DNA from: Stropharia rugosoannulata
Taxonomy: Eukaryota; Basidiomycota; Agaricomycetes; Agaricales; Strophariaceae
Assembly (NCBI GenBank): GCA_028532985.1
Contig: JANCIK010000007.1
Coordinates: forward strand, 620,001 to 684,000
Length of the DNA stretch: 64,000 nucleotides
Reading direction: 5' to 3'
Under the pieces are notes generated by a model. It searched no databases. It was not told where the DNA came from and worked only from the letters and a program-made list of their open reading frames with translations. Positions within the stretch are counted from its first letter, which is position 1; each line of letters starts with the position of its first letter. This document shows positions 10,463 through 22,118 of this stretch, piece after piece. The translations under genes and the position numbers were made by a program.

Positions 10463-13400
10463 GTATCAAGACGGCCGTTTGTTTCTGTTCTGATCTTTTC
10501 GTTGTTTCATTATATCTCTTGATTGCTCTTGATGTACGTATCTTGTAAGGATTTTTATGTTTCTGTGAATTGTTGCCGTGCATGATCATGCGGCCCTTGT
10601 TGTAAAAATAATAACCAGTCAGCTAGTCGCATGCTTCGAACTTTGTTGTCGAGTCAATAAATCTTGACTCGCCTTCTGATCATTTAACTATTTGTACTTC
10701 TGAAGCTCCATGTACCGACGATTCACTTCCGTACCGTATGTCCGAGAAAAAGGAAGAGCATGTCCGACGGGGAAAAAGCAAAGCTATACATATAACTTTC
10801 ATAATAAAAACCTTGATAGCTTATCTTCCCCTACATATACATATAGGCTGTGGCTTGTGGGTACATGGATTTACTTATCGTTTTGACGTGTACCTGTTTG
10901 CCGTAGTAGCCTCCCTTATCGCCCAGCACCGGGGCCCATATGTATAGCCGCGTCAGGCAAAACCCGAGGTCGACCAAGGGCATTTTACTCCTTGTTTATT
11001 GCGGCCGCAATCTTCCCTCTATCCACTTCGATCTTTCTACCTATGAACCTCTGGAAACGTGCGCCGTACCGGCCGGGTAAGATTTGATGACATGGCTTCT
11101 GGAATATCAAATCCGTGCAGCTGCGGTGCTTGATAACCGCGGTGTAGACTACGCAAAATGCTCGAATTAAACTCGCACACCGATCGAAAGCCCACTGCAG
11201 AGCGTCTCGGTGAGAACGAGTACTGGGTGAATGCACCTCGAACATCTCGGAAACGAGTTGGTCTACGTGGCCATCGCCTGAGAAAGTGTAGCCACAGTTT
11301 CAACTTCAGGTTTCAATCACCTTGAAAGCAATAAACCCTTCCAAACCAACAGCGCCTATTTAACTGACCTACACGAGCGCCGGCGGACCTCTAGGCGATA
11401 TATGCGTGGTCAACTAAATCTGTTATCTAGCAAACTGCCGACTTCCAGACTCAGCGCAATACCATTACCTCAGGCCCTCCTTCTTATCCAGCGGTCCCCA
11501 CCTTATCCATGAATGTAACGAATAGTAGTGACGCCGATCGGAATCATGTGTTCAGGGCTATCTCCAGCCCAGACGGGCACGGAAAGCTGCGTCTCGCACG
11601 CATAGCACGAAACTCTCGCCAGCACCCAAGTTGCCAATTCTCGCGAAGGGTTCTAGATGTCTATATTGCATTGGTTTCTCAGGAATGGGTTACTCATTGT
11701 ACCTCGTGCGGGAGCATGTGACGGGGCGAGCCATCGAGGCTGCGTCGAGGATGCAGGCCGACATGCTTCCTGCGTGCTCTGTTTCCCCAGGTACCTGGTA
11801 TAATTCCCCACACCCCAAGATCGCTGTCCACTTATCGATGAAGCAAAATTGTCTCGTTCTCGACTTGCCGGTGGACCTGTTCGCGTGTTCGTTGAGTTTG
11901 AGACTTGGCTTCGCTGATAGTTGGAATGGAATGGCCAGCATGGGGTAACTCACTGACTTGATCAGCAAAACAAATTTTCATTTCGAGTTGCATATACTTT
12001 CTTCTCTTGGGAATGTCTTTCTCTTGGTGCTTGAGCCTTTCTATGCGGTCTCTGGAGTCTCTTACATAGGTCTGATCGGTACTGTTTACAGCAGAAAATG
12101 AAGAGGCAACTCAACTTCTACTTCTATTCCTCGCGAAACCGCAATTGGAAATCAAAGACGGTTGGTGGTTATACCGTCCGTCCGCCGGATATGTGCGCCG
12201 ATGTCATACCCTGACATGCATACACATATATCTTTGCCCCCAGCTGACGCCCGCTATGTCATACTCACCGGACTGTTACTTCTGGGCCTGTGAACTCTCG
12301 GTAGGATCGTGGTACTCGATGGCTTCTACGGATTTTGCCCTTGGAGCACAACCGGGTAGCCCAGCGCTTGTATTTCCCGTTGCCTGTGATATGGACCTTT
12401 TAGCAATGCGTAGGGAGGTACCGGATGAATGCCTGGCCTCGACGGGCTGGTTTAGAGGTGCATCGACGTGTGCCCAGCCGTACGGCGCCCGACAGAGGCT
12501 GCGTCACGCGCACACAACGATCGAGGGCTATTTTAAACGCGTCCTTCACTGCGCAGGGCGACGGCAAGGCATTCGGGACGCTTCTCCTTCGATCGTGGTC
12601 AGGCGCCAGAGCACACCCTGTTGACACCCTCGCGTGCGTACCCCGTACGTGACACGCTATGTGCTCCATCGAGCCAATTCAATGGCTCGCGATGATGCAG
12701 GACTTGATTCCAACTCCTTCGCGCGTACTTTTCGCTCGGTTTCCTTCGTTCTTTCGGGGCTCGTACGCATCTAGCGAGCCCGAGCTGGTCCAAAGAAGGT
12801 CGGAGAACGGCGTCATGTACCTCGACACTTCCCCACAGACAGGCTATCGTGTACAGGTGCATACCGGCCCACGTATTCGCCGCGCTGTCTATCTGCTTGT
12901 CTGCCTGTCCATGTAATGGACAACTCTGGGGTGCGTGTGCATCACCTGCATCCGGCAGTGGCACCCCCAAAAGTCAAATGCGCCAGCGTTCTGGTGCATC
13001 CGAAGTGGAAGTGAAAGCACCGTTGGCGTAATTTCTACATGAGTGTGCATATCATCGCGTTGGTGCGGTGCACGGTGTAAACGCTGCCTGTGCTTCGAGG
13101 CTCGAGCTGGAGACGCTGGTAGGCCCGACCCCAGGCGGCCTTCCTCGTGCGCGTGGTGCCCTGCCGGCATGACGTTTCCTGTCAAGAACGCGGCGCGCCC
13201 GCCGCCTACGGCGTTCTCTTCTCGTGCATCTCGCGACAGCCTACTACGTGGCACCGTCTCAACCTGCTTCTCCAGTGACACACAGCGCCTGAGCGGGGAT
13301 GCGCAGGGGGACGTCTGCTGACCCGCATGTGTGATGCAGCCGCGTACCAGCACAGCGCGTCGTCGGCGCGGCAGGGGCAAATGAGGGGACTGCCTGCGCC

Positions 13401-14339
13401 GAACGGGGTATATGTATCTCTGTGTGCACGTATATTGCCGTATGCAGGCAATACCTCATTCTTCCCCAGCTCGCATTCATCCTCCGCCTTCATTTATTCG
13501 TTCAGTTATGCTTATCGGACGCCATTAATCTCCGAGCCATTTCACCGCGGACGGTCTCTCCGCGATGGGGAATGTCGACAAAATTGCGTGTGGGGCGAGC
13601 GTTCGATTTAATTTTACATAATTGAATGGGTTGGGCAGCCTGCGTCTGGCGGCCGCCTTGTGCACGAACGATCTCATTAAGTCCAGCGGTCGTGTGCTGC
13701 AAGTATATGGCGGACAAGACGATCATGACAGTTGCAAGCTGCGACGCAGCCGTGTGTTGCATTTGGCACCAGCTGCGGGGGCAGGCCACTGCATTAATTT
13801 CGCAGTTTTACGCATCGGGGACGTGGATAGGCATCTATGTATGCAAGGGACTGATACAGTTGCTGCTATATTAATGGATGCGTATAAAGTGTACACAGCG
13901 TTTAATAATACACGCACTTGCGATCGCAGGTCGGCCTTGGACTCGCATGGTGTCACGCTCACGCTGCAGCCCGGTTCGTCCTGGCGAAGCAAGCCGTTCA
14001 GGAGACACGGGGCAGGACGAGCTTGGCTCGTCCTGACCAACGCACCATATTCACGCCTGGCGCCAGGAATTGCGATAAACAAGAAAGCAAAATGGATATG
14101 AAGCGGAGAACTGTAGAGTGGTGTGAACAATGCCTAGAGTATGCGCGTAAGTGTAAGTGTAAGTGTAAGTGTAAGTAAGTGGTGTGTGCTTGCGATATGC
14201 GGATGGAGATGCTAGTTATGCTATGTCAATTAATCGTGCGTCTTTCTATATCGTACCTCCCGCCCGCCTCTCCTCACGCGCCATCATTATAAACAGAAAC
14301 GGAAACGGAAACAAAACAAAACAGGCAGATCAGCCTAAC
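10463..14339. other. Gene-poor region between surface protein and MRS2
   Basis: 3.9 kb. GC content rises from about 11 kb on, and long open frames appear on both strands (for example 12145-12624 plus, 12889-13380 minus, 13622-14101 plus). They overlap each other, are Arg/Pro/Ala-rich and have no family pattern, so I read them as products of stop-poor GC-rich DNA. The frame 10985-11245 (minus, 86 codons from ATG) is the best isolated candidate but is unrecognised. A short TAAGTG microsatellite lies at 14147-14181. Confidence 0.4.
14147..14181. repeat. TAAGTG microsatellite
   Basis: About five tandem copies of a six-base unit (GTAAGT/TAAGTG register) followed by a shortened copy. Confidence 0.85.
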
Positions 14340-17300
14340 TCATGACCACCCGCCGGGATTGCGCCCGCGCAGGGGAAGCGCGACCCACGGGTGCGGCGGG
14401 CGGTGCGCAGCCGCTGCGCTGCTCGCGAGCCCGACCTTGCGGATCTTCGCGAGGCGGCGCAGGCCCGCCCACGCGACGCCGAACGCGAGCAGCCCCGCGC
14501 TGCCGGTGACGACGAGGAAGCCGTATGGGTGCGTCTCGACGTGGCTCATCAACTGTAGGTGTGTGCGCACACAAAATCAAAAATCAACGTCATTCAGAAG
14601 GAAAGAAGAATGACGCACGTTCATCCCGAACAGCCCCGCGACGAGCGCGCCCGAGCCGACGCCCAGAGTCGCTATCGATACCTGCATTACGCGGATTACG
14701 CATTAGCGTTAGCATTTGCTTGCGCGCGCCGGAAAGAAACACTCGACGGCATTGCAAGTACGCACGCACGCACCTTGAGATCGAGCGCGAGCAGCGCGTT
14801 CCGGTTGGCGTCGAGGATTAGCTCCACGATCTCCTGCGTCGACTGTACGTTCGTCTATATTCGCGCACGCGCGTTAGCTCATGCAAACGAAAGCAGCGAA
14901 GGGGGGCGCGAGCGCGAGCAATCGAAAGCAACGCAAAACGCGAGCAACGAAATCAAAATCAAAAGTAAAGAACCTACCTCGATAGTCTCCGCCTCATTCA
15001 CGATCTCCTCGACTTGCTTCGAGAAGCTCTCAAGCAGGACCTCGAGCTCCTCGTGGTCATGCTCCTCCCGCAGCCGGTGGTCGTCCAAGTCCAAGTCCAA
15101 GTCCGCATCCACGACCGCCTCCCTTGCGTCCTCCCCAGTACTTGTACTTGTACCTAGCGCCGACTCCAAACCCTCGAGCCTCTCACCCGCGCCCGCGCCC
15201 ACACCCACACCCAGACCGCTCGCGCTGGTACTCGCACCAAGCGGCCTGCCGCTCTCCCTATCCCTACTCCTCGCACGGCGCTTCTTCTTCTCAGTCAGGT
15301 ACATCGCGTCCATATCCTCGTCCTGGCTCAACACTTCCGTTATCGCCTCTTCGACCTATAAGGGGAGCAAAAGGTCAGCGTTGGCCTTACTCCAAATATC
15401 CAAACATCGAAAACATCGAAAACATCGAAGAACTCGAAAAAACGAAAAGACGCGTTTCAGCGGCCCGGCGCAAGTTAAAAAAAGAACGAAAGTAATAGGG
15501 GTTTTTTCTTTCTAAAAAAACGAAAAAAGGAAAGAAAGAAAAAAAAACTCACCAACCCCGCCCGATTCCTAAACCCCGCCAAGCGCCGACTATAATGCAA
15601 CAAGCGCTTGAACCTATCGTGGTCGATCGTGTCGTCCATCTCGGCGAGCAGGCCGCCGACGAGCGTCCGGATGAATACCATCTCCGCCTCGAGCGCGGAG
15701 AGCACGGAGAGCAGGATCGAGTCGAGTGCGCTAGTAGTAGGTGGAGTGTGGAGTGTGGTGGGGTGTGGTTGGTTAGTTAGTTATGGGTGTGTGTGTAACA
15801 TCGACGAGGAAGAGGGGGGGAGACGTACCGGAACTCATAAGGCATCCCCGCGTTCTTCGTCTTCAAGTTATGCTAAATATTCCCAAACGCGAAAGTGTTC
15901 GTTGGTAATCATGCTATTTAGTAAGAGATATAACCCAACCCATACACGCACCTCGAGATGATACAAAAACACACTATGCAGACGCGAGTCCGCGGAGCCG
16001 TACGTGTCGAACAGGATGACCGTGTCGGCTTTGACGAGGGCGCGGATGTGCAGGATGTTCACCTGTGGTAGGTGTGCGATGTGCGGTGTACGTACGTACG
16101 GATGGACGGACGGACGGACGGACATGTTGTGTTGTGTTATATTATATTGTTATGTTATGTTGGGCATCCAGGGAGGAGGGGGAAGGAAAAGGTCGTTCGT
16201 TCAGTGAGAAGGGAAAGGTCGTTCATTCAGTGAGTTGTTCATTCAGTGAGAATAAGAAAAAAAACAAAAACAAAAAAGGAGGCACTCACAAGTATCGCCT
16301 CCTTGCGGACCAAAATCGTCGGTACGAGGTTCGGGACGCGCGAGTCGATCTTGCGCAGGTCGCGGGCCTACATATTAAAAGTTTCTGTTCAGATAACAAA
16401 AGAGAGGAAGCGGGGGAAGAAAAAAGAAGAGAGAGGACAGAGAGGAGCGAGCAGCCAGGAAAGGAAAGGGGGCGAGGAAAGCCGTCAGGAAAGCCGCCAG
16501 GAAAGTCTCCAAGAAAGAAAAAAAGAAAAGAAAAAGGAGGAAGAGACGCACATTAAGCTTATGCTCCGCGCACAAATCACTCTTCTTAAACTGGCCCGAG
16601 ATCGTCTTGACGTTCCCCTCCGCGTCGAGGACCGTGCCTGTCCGTTAGTCCGTGTTAGCGTTAGCTTCTGAAAACCATCTTGGCCTCTCTCCGACAAAAA
16701 GATAATAAAAATAGAAAGTGAAAGTGAAAGAGCCAATAAAAGCTCTACCAAAAACACAAAAAGCCAACAAACGCAACGAAAACGAAACGAAAACGAAAAC
16801 ACAACACTCACACCTCAACATCAAATCCGTCGGCTGACGGCCTTTCATAACCTTGTCCAAGATCGCAGCGCGCGCGACGTCGTGTTCGTTGTCGGGGTGT
16901 TCTGGAAAATCACCATTTCCTCCGGCATTTCCTCCACTACATCCACCTCCTCCTCCTCCTCCTAACCCGCCGCCAGCTATGCTCCCTGGCGATGAAGGGG
17001 CTGGGTTGAGGCCGAGGGGACGCAGGGGGCGGAGTATGTGGGCCCATGTGATGTTGCGGTTTTGGTGTGGGTGGGTGGGGGTGAGGGTGGGGGCGTGGAT
17101 GTAAGATTTTGGGATTAGTCGTTGAGTTCGGGATGGGCTGTGAGTTCGCACCGCCGACGCCGATGTCGTCAGCCCTCGTCGTTGGGCGCTCGCGGTCGCG
17201 GTCGTGGAACTTCTTGCGGTTGCTTTTGATTTTGGTGGGTTTAGTAACGTTGGTACTTCAGGTCGAGGTCTCGTAGCGCACAGACACCGGGAAGGCGGTG

Positions 17301-18029
17301 GAGATGATACGGACGCTGTTGCGCGGTGCGGGTGCAGGTTTTGGTGCGTGTGCGTGTGCGAGTGCCAGTGCAAGTACGGGTGAGGGTGAGGGTGGGGGTG
17401 GTACCATCGGCGCGCGCGCGGGCCTGGTAGAGCGGAGTCGAGTGTAAATGTAAAGTGGGACGGGGATGGAGTCGAGGATGGAGAGGATGGAGATGATGGA
17501 GATGAGGAAGGAGAGGAAGAGGAAAAGGAGGATGAAGAGGAGGAGGATGCTAGAGAAGGAACGGAACTGGAGCGGGATGGGTAGGAGGAGGAGGATGCGG
17601 AGGACGAGGGATGGGAGGAAGAGAAGGGATGGGAGGAAGCAGCGGAAGTCGAGGAATGGGAAGAGGTGGAGGACGACAAAAGTGATTCGGAGGAGGATGA
17701 GGAAAAAGGTGATTCGGAGGGACACGCGACCAAAGGGACCGTCCGCCTTTGGACGCGGAGGGCGCTGGCGCGGGTTGGGGCGTGGAGGGCCAGCGCGCGC
17801 GGGGCGTGCTGCATCTCGGGGGCGGAAGGCGGCCGGGTGAGGGGTAGGGTACGCTTGTGGTTGGACTGCGTAGAAGGCAGAGTCCGAGTTGAAGATTTGA
17901 GCGAGGACAGTCCCTCTAGCGTATGAAGAAAGGAAAAGAATTGTCAAGACCCCGCGCCGCGCCGAGCCGTCTTGTTACATAAGACTTACGTGATCCGGAG
18001 TTGCAAGCGAACGAGCTGGAGTGGTTCAT
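14340..18029 (-). CDS. MRS2: Mitochondrial inner-membrane Mg2+ channel MRS2 (CorA family), long form
   Basis: Eleven exons on the minus strand: 17990-18029, 16812-17915, 16552-16637, 16290-16367, 15952-16062, 15829-15872, 15553-15730, 14978-15355, 14774-14854, 14619-14681 and 14340-14552, all in phase, 791 residues. Family marks: LMLRCTVLDAEGNVK, ARDLRKIDSR, VPTILVRKEAIL, an ADTVILFDTYGS segment, LDSILLSVLSALEAEM, KRLLHYSRRLAGF, the LLESFSKQVEEI helix, QEIVELILDANRN, then the first membrane helix ending in the signature GMN (residues 719-721, last codons of exon 10) and the second helix on exon 11. It carries Mg2+ into mitochondria as a pentamer. Unusual: about 360 residues before the conserved core (Ser runs, His/Pro repeats, a Gly run) and an acidic Gly/Ala-rich insert of roughly 75 residues on exon 8. 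Some basidiomycetes have long forms. The ATG at 18029 is preferred because the 17990 donor is ideal; ATG at 17814 is an alternative. Confidence 0.93.
16091..16123. repeat. ACGG/ACGT microsatellite in an MRS2 intron
   Basis: Tandem four-base units (CGTACGTACG then GGAC repeated) inside the intron 16063-16289 of MRS2. Confidence 0.75.
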
Positions 18030-18221
18030 TGTGTGACAGGGATAGACGCGCAGAGGTGCTCCCCAAGATGCGGTGAGATGCGCGATGCTCTGCTGCTTTA
18101 AGCAGCCAAGATCCTTATAAGCACACAATGCCTGCCCCTCTCATCCTGCCTCTGCTCTCCCTAACAAATCCAGATCGCGTACCCCGCATCCTACCCCACA
18201 CCCCACGCGTCGCGCCCACTA
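18030..18221. promoter_or_regulatory. Shared divergent promoter of MRS2 and the 18222 gene
   Basis: Only 192 nt separate the two start codons. On the minus strand a TATAAG lies at 18114-18119, about 85 nt before the MRS2 ATG. Co-regulation is possible but not shown. Confidence 0.5.
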
Positions 18222-19242
18222 ATGGCAAACCCAACTCCCCAACCACAACAAACCGCCCGCCTCCTCCTCGCCGCCGCCGCCCTCTCGCAAAGGCTGCTCG
18301 ACGCCCGCGTCCCGCACGCCTTCCACGGCGGCGTCCTCCCCGCCCTCCTCGCCAACGCCGTCCTCGCAGACGAGATCGTCTGCATCGTCGAGCCCGGATA
18401 CGGCTCCGGCGTCTTCGGCAGCACTGGCTACACCAGCGGCGGCGTCGTCTATGGGGGCGGTGGCACGGGCGGCGGCACAGGCGGCGGTGGTGGCGGAGGC
18501 GGCCACCCGTTCCGCCGCACGCGCGACGCGCTCGCGGGCGATGATGATTGGACAGCGACGCACTCGCCGTGGACGAATAGGTACGCGCGTGCGTGCGTGC
18601 GTCGCGCTTTCTTTACCCACTAACCCCTTGCGCCTCAGACTACACGTCTCCTACCGCCGGCTGATCCCTCCCGTCGATGTACGTCCCCTCCCCTCCCCTC
18701 TCTCGCAGAACACAACTGAAACGAGACGCAGATCGAGATCCTGCCAGCCGGGGAGACAGGCCCGCGGCACCTGGACACGACGACGGTGATGCAGGTGCAG
18801 GGCGTGCCCTTCCTCGCCATCTCAGAGTTTATCAGGGCCAAGCTTAACGCGTGGGTCATGTCCGTCTCTTTCCTCCTCCCTATGCGCTCCTGCTGATCCC
18901 CGTCTCTTTCTCTCTCTCTTCCACTCGCGTCCTTCCCCTTCCCTTCGTCCCTCTCCTCTCCTCTCCCTTCACCCCTTCACCACCCCCCCACACCCACTAA
19001 CCACCTCTTCACCCCCCCACACCCACTAACCACCTCTTCACCCACCCCCCCCACACCACCCGCCCACCACCCACAGCCGCGGCGCAGACCGCGACGCAGC
19101 CGACATCTCCTTCGTCCTCGTCCGCTACTGGAACCGCGTCGACATAAACCGCATCACAGAAGCCGACATGGCCGCCTTTGTCGCCCGCCACCCCGCAGCT
19201 GCACCCGCCTGGGCCGCGGTCAGGAGGAAGTATGGGATGTGA
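18222..19242 (+). CDS. Conserved basidiomycete protein, degenerate nucleotidyltransferase-like
   Basis: Exons 18222-18580, 18639-18678, 18732-18859 and 19077-19242; the last intron (217 nt) is unusually long and pyrimidine-rich. The join gives 230 residues in frame. The N-terminus reads LLDARVPHAFHGGVLPALLAN, which has the shape of the GG-containing segment of fungal nucleotidyltransferase-fold proteins (alaninc helix, GG, then a strand that normally carries Asp-x-Asp). Here the strand reads ADEIVCIVE, so the usual catalytic pair is not evident. After a Gly-rich run (about 25 residues) come LHVSYRRLIPPVDIEILPAG, GVPFLAISEFIRAKL, RGADRDAADI and RYWNRVDINRI, all of which look conserved. The gene is convincing; the fold assignment is my inference and catalysis is doubtful. 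Confidence 0.83.
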
Positions 19243-19445
19243 TTTTTGGGGGTTTAGGTTGGGATTATGGTTGGGAAGGGGTTGGGATTATGATTTAGGA
19301 AGGGGTTGGGAAGGGGTTAGGAAGGGGGTTTGGGTTAGGATGTTATTGTTGGGCATTCGGGTTGGGAAGGAGGAGGTAGGAAGGGGGTTTGGGATGTGGT
19401 TGTTTTGGGTTAGGAAGGAGGGAGGAGGTTGGGTTATGAAAGGAG
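19243..19445 (+). repeat. G-rich degenerate tandem tract (GGTTGGGAAGGG type)
   Basis: Directly after the stop codon of the preceding gene the plus strand consists of imperfect units such as GGTTGGGAAGGGG, GGTTAGGAAGGGG and GGTTTGGGTTAGGA. Runs of three to five G are spaced by two to six bases, so G-quadruplex formation is plausible in DNA and in the 3' UTR. Confidence 0.8.
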
Positions 19446-20032
19446 CATTTTCAGGAAAAGAAGGAGGAGGGTATGGGAAGGGCAGGGAGGGGAGGAAGAG
19501 ACACCAAAAGCGCGCTATGCGCACGCGCCGTCCGCCGACGCACGACTGAACGACCGCACGGCGCACATGGAGAACAAGGAACAAGGAACACATCGCATTC
19601 ATAGCACACATAGGCTGCATACACTTCATCATTGTCGTCATCATCATTTTACTACTTAGCGCCCGCCGGGGAGCGCTCGCATATAACCACCACTCACACA
19701 TAACCACTCGCACAGAACAACCGCATTCATCTCATCTCATCTTTGTACTCTACAACTATCTATCATTTCTGTACAACCATCATAATATACATATTCAAAC
19801 AACTATTATATCATCATCACTTCACATCCACCTCGCTTCACATTCACCTCACAGTGATACATCCGAACAACAACAACAACACAACAACAACACAACATCT
19901 ATTGCAAAAGCGCGCCGTTTCGTTTGGTTCCCTACACTCGAAATCACGTCTTTTTATCTAAACACGCGTCTTTTTTACCTCGCGTCTTTTTTAACAAAAA
20001 CTCGCTGTTGCCAGGCTGGTGCTGGTGCTGGT

Positions 20033-20120
20033 ACTCGCATATCTTCTTAACCACTCGCATATCTTTTCAACTACTCGTATCTCTTGTAACCACTCGTATA
20101 TTCTAACTAAATACTTGCAT
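20033..20120. repeat. 20-bp tandem repeat, about five units
   Basis: The octamer ACTCGCAT or its variants (ACTCGTAT, ACTTGCAT) starts at 20033, 20053, 20073, 20092 and 20113, giving spacings of 19-21 bp. Between octamers is a T/C-rich filler resembling ATCTTCTTAACC. Related AACCACTC elements continue to about 20180 and occur near 19685-19720. Confidence 0.8.
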
Positions 20121-20276
20121 TTACATTTGCTTACTTACTACCCGCATCGTCTTAACCACTCACATTATCCCCCTACCCACTCACATGATTACTTTCTGCC
20201 ATGATCATCCCCACTTGCTTGGCTCAGAGAGTTCATCGCGCAGTGCCAATCCGAGTCCGAGTCTAAGGTAAGGTGT

Positions 20277-20292
20277 AACACGTTAACGTGTT
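20277..20292. repeat. Perfect 16-bp palindrome
   Basis: AACACGTTAACGTGTT reads the same on both strands and contains CACGTT/AACGTG, an E-box-like core. It could be a binding site for a dimeric regulator or chance. Confidence 0.6.
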
Positions 20293-21245
20293 CCCTTAGA
20301 CTGTGCTACTAGACTCAACTTGGCACGAAAGTTGCTGTATAAGGCTGTGAATACGCAGGCCGTCGTCGGGCCGGGGTCCAGGGCTGCACCACACACCACG
20401 CACTACGCACTAGCACCAGCACCGGCACCAGCACCTTCAACGCCCTTGTTCATCCACTTAGGGCTTACGCCCAAAGGGCGCGGTGCCAGGTCCTGTGAAT
20501 GAGCAGCGCCGTTATATGTATACACGGCGAGAAGACGCACAGTGGCTGAGTCCGCACGAATGGGCTCGTGCGTGCGTGCGTGCGCGGGGCACAGCCACAG
20601 CCAAGGCACAGTGGCACATAAACGTTGAACGTTGACGTTGAGCGCTTGAGCCCTCATGTATTGAGGACTCGGTCGGCTCGATCTACACCGTCATAAACGG
20701 CTGTCTTCGGCTATGTACGTAGAATCAGAATCAAAGTCAGAGGCAGAGTCAGAGGCAGATCACTGCCTGCCTGTGTGTGTTCAACGAGAGTAAATAAGCG
20801 GATAAACGAATAAACGAATAAACGATTTAGGCGAGGACCATTAGTATTACATGCCACAGTCCAGTCCCGACTCCGTGCCATGTAAAGTAAGTACTAGCAT
20901 GTAATGAATATCCCAATCCCGGCGCATGCATGATAGTACTGTAGAATCATAGATCCAACGCGTAGGATAAGTAGAGTACAAGTTCGTATTGGTCACACGC
21001 ACTCAGGCGCGGTTTTTCTTCGTGGTCACGACCTCAGACTAGGACTCATAGTGCAAAGCTTCAGAAGTCCAGGAACAATCTGTATGTGTACGCGTAATAT
21101 AATGTAATATACGGAACGACTCAGTGTAGCTTCTACATATATACATAAGTTCTAAGAACCCGGAATTGAATTTCTTGGCAGAGCGCTTGAACCCATGACG
21201 GGCCTTCAGTGCGTCTATAAAATAAAATGAGCACGATGGTCCGTC

Positions 21246-21262
21246 CGACTGACTGACTGACT
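21246..21262. repeat. GACT microsatellite
   Basis: Four tandem GACT units. Confidence 0.8.
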
Positions 21263-22083
21263 CCTGAGTAGTAGTTGTTCACTTACATGGTATGTGTTAT
21301 TCCGCGTTACTTCGGAGTTTACTATAATATACCGAATATCGATGCACTCTGTATTGAACTAGAGTACACTGGCTTGTTCCTCTGACCTTCGAACAGCAGG
21401 CAGACAGATCTCTCAGAGCTCTATAATACCTAACTCAAAACACACAACTTAGGAAGCAAGCCCATCTGACAGACTGATAGACTGACTCAGATAAACTGAC
21501 AGACGTCGCCGAGGGGTTGGTGCAGCTCCGAGTCCCGACAAGTGACACTTCCTTCTTCCTATGTAGTACGCAGGTTTACGTCTTTGTGTTTAATACTCTA
21601 TACTAGTAAGATCGCGCTGATTTCCAGAGCTTGCTTCTTATTATTCCTGTCTTGTTATTATTCCTGTCAAGCGCGACGCAGTTCTGGGGTAGTGGTGACT
21701 CGGTCATTGACGAAAAAAAAGATTTGGACACCGTCGTACGTACACACCCCCACCCACGGTCCACACACACACGGGCGCACCCGCGACGCGTGCATGCATG
21801 CCCGCAGGTCATCTGAGCGCGGTCGCGTCATGGATGGCGTACGCCCGCGCCTATCGCCCGTCGCCCATCGTCCGACTTGACCAGCGACAAGTGGCGCGGG
21901 ATGCTATGTACTAGATCATAGACTAGCACTACAGCGAGTTCAAGTGCAAGTTCAAGCCACAAATGGGATGTTCAAGCTCAAGCCACAACAAATGGATTCA
22001 ACGGCCTGCGCCGCGGTGCGCGCGCAGTGGACGGCGGCGGCGGCGCGAACTGGCTAGGGCCGGCAACTTGCGCTGGGCCGGGT

Positions 22084-22118
<35 letters not shown>
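22084..22118. repeat. GGCT microsatellite
   Basis: About eight to nine tandem GGCT units in GC-rich DNA. Confidence 0.9.

Noticed and set aside
10985..11245. An 86-codon minus-strand frame from ATG
   Set aside because: No recognised motif, no signal peptide or neighbouring exons; too short to support.
12145..14101. Several overlapping frames of 120-163 codons on both strands
   Set aside because: Arg/Pro/Ala-rich, mutually overlapping, no domains, no coherent intron pattern; explained by stop-poor GC-rich sequence.
14559..15515. A 318-codon open frame on the plus strand
   Set aside because: It lies opposite MRS2 exons 7-10 and their introns; the minus strand has family motifs in every exon, so the plus frame is a shadow of GC-rich coding DNA.
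17258..17947. A 229-codon minus-strand frame opening with a hydrophobic segment and a TTG
   Set aside because: No ATG; out of frame with the conserved MRS2 core that follows, while the spliced start at 18029 leads into the right frame.
19288..19713. A 141-codon minus-strand frame rich in Pro and Asn
   Set aside because: It is the complement of the G-rich repeat and reads as low-complexity PPSF/NNN sequence.
20033..20120. Possible CRISPR-like array
   Set aside because: Period of 20 bp with no distinct spacers and degenerate units in a eukaryotic genome; it is a simple tandem repeat.
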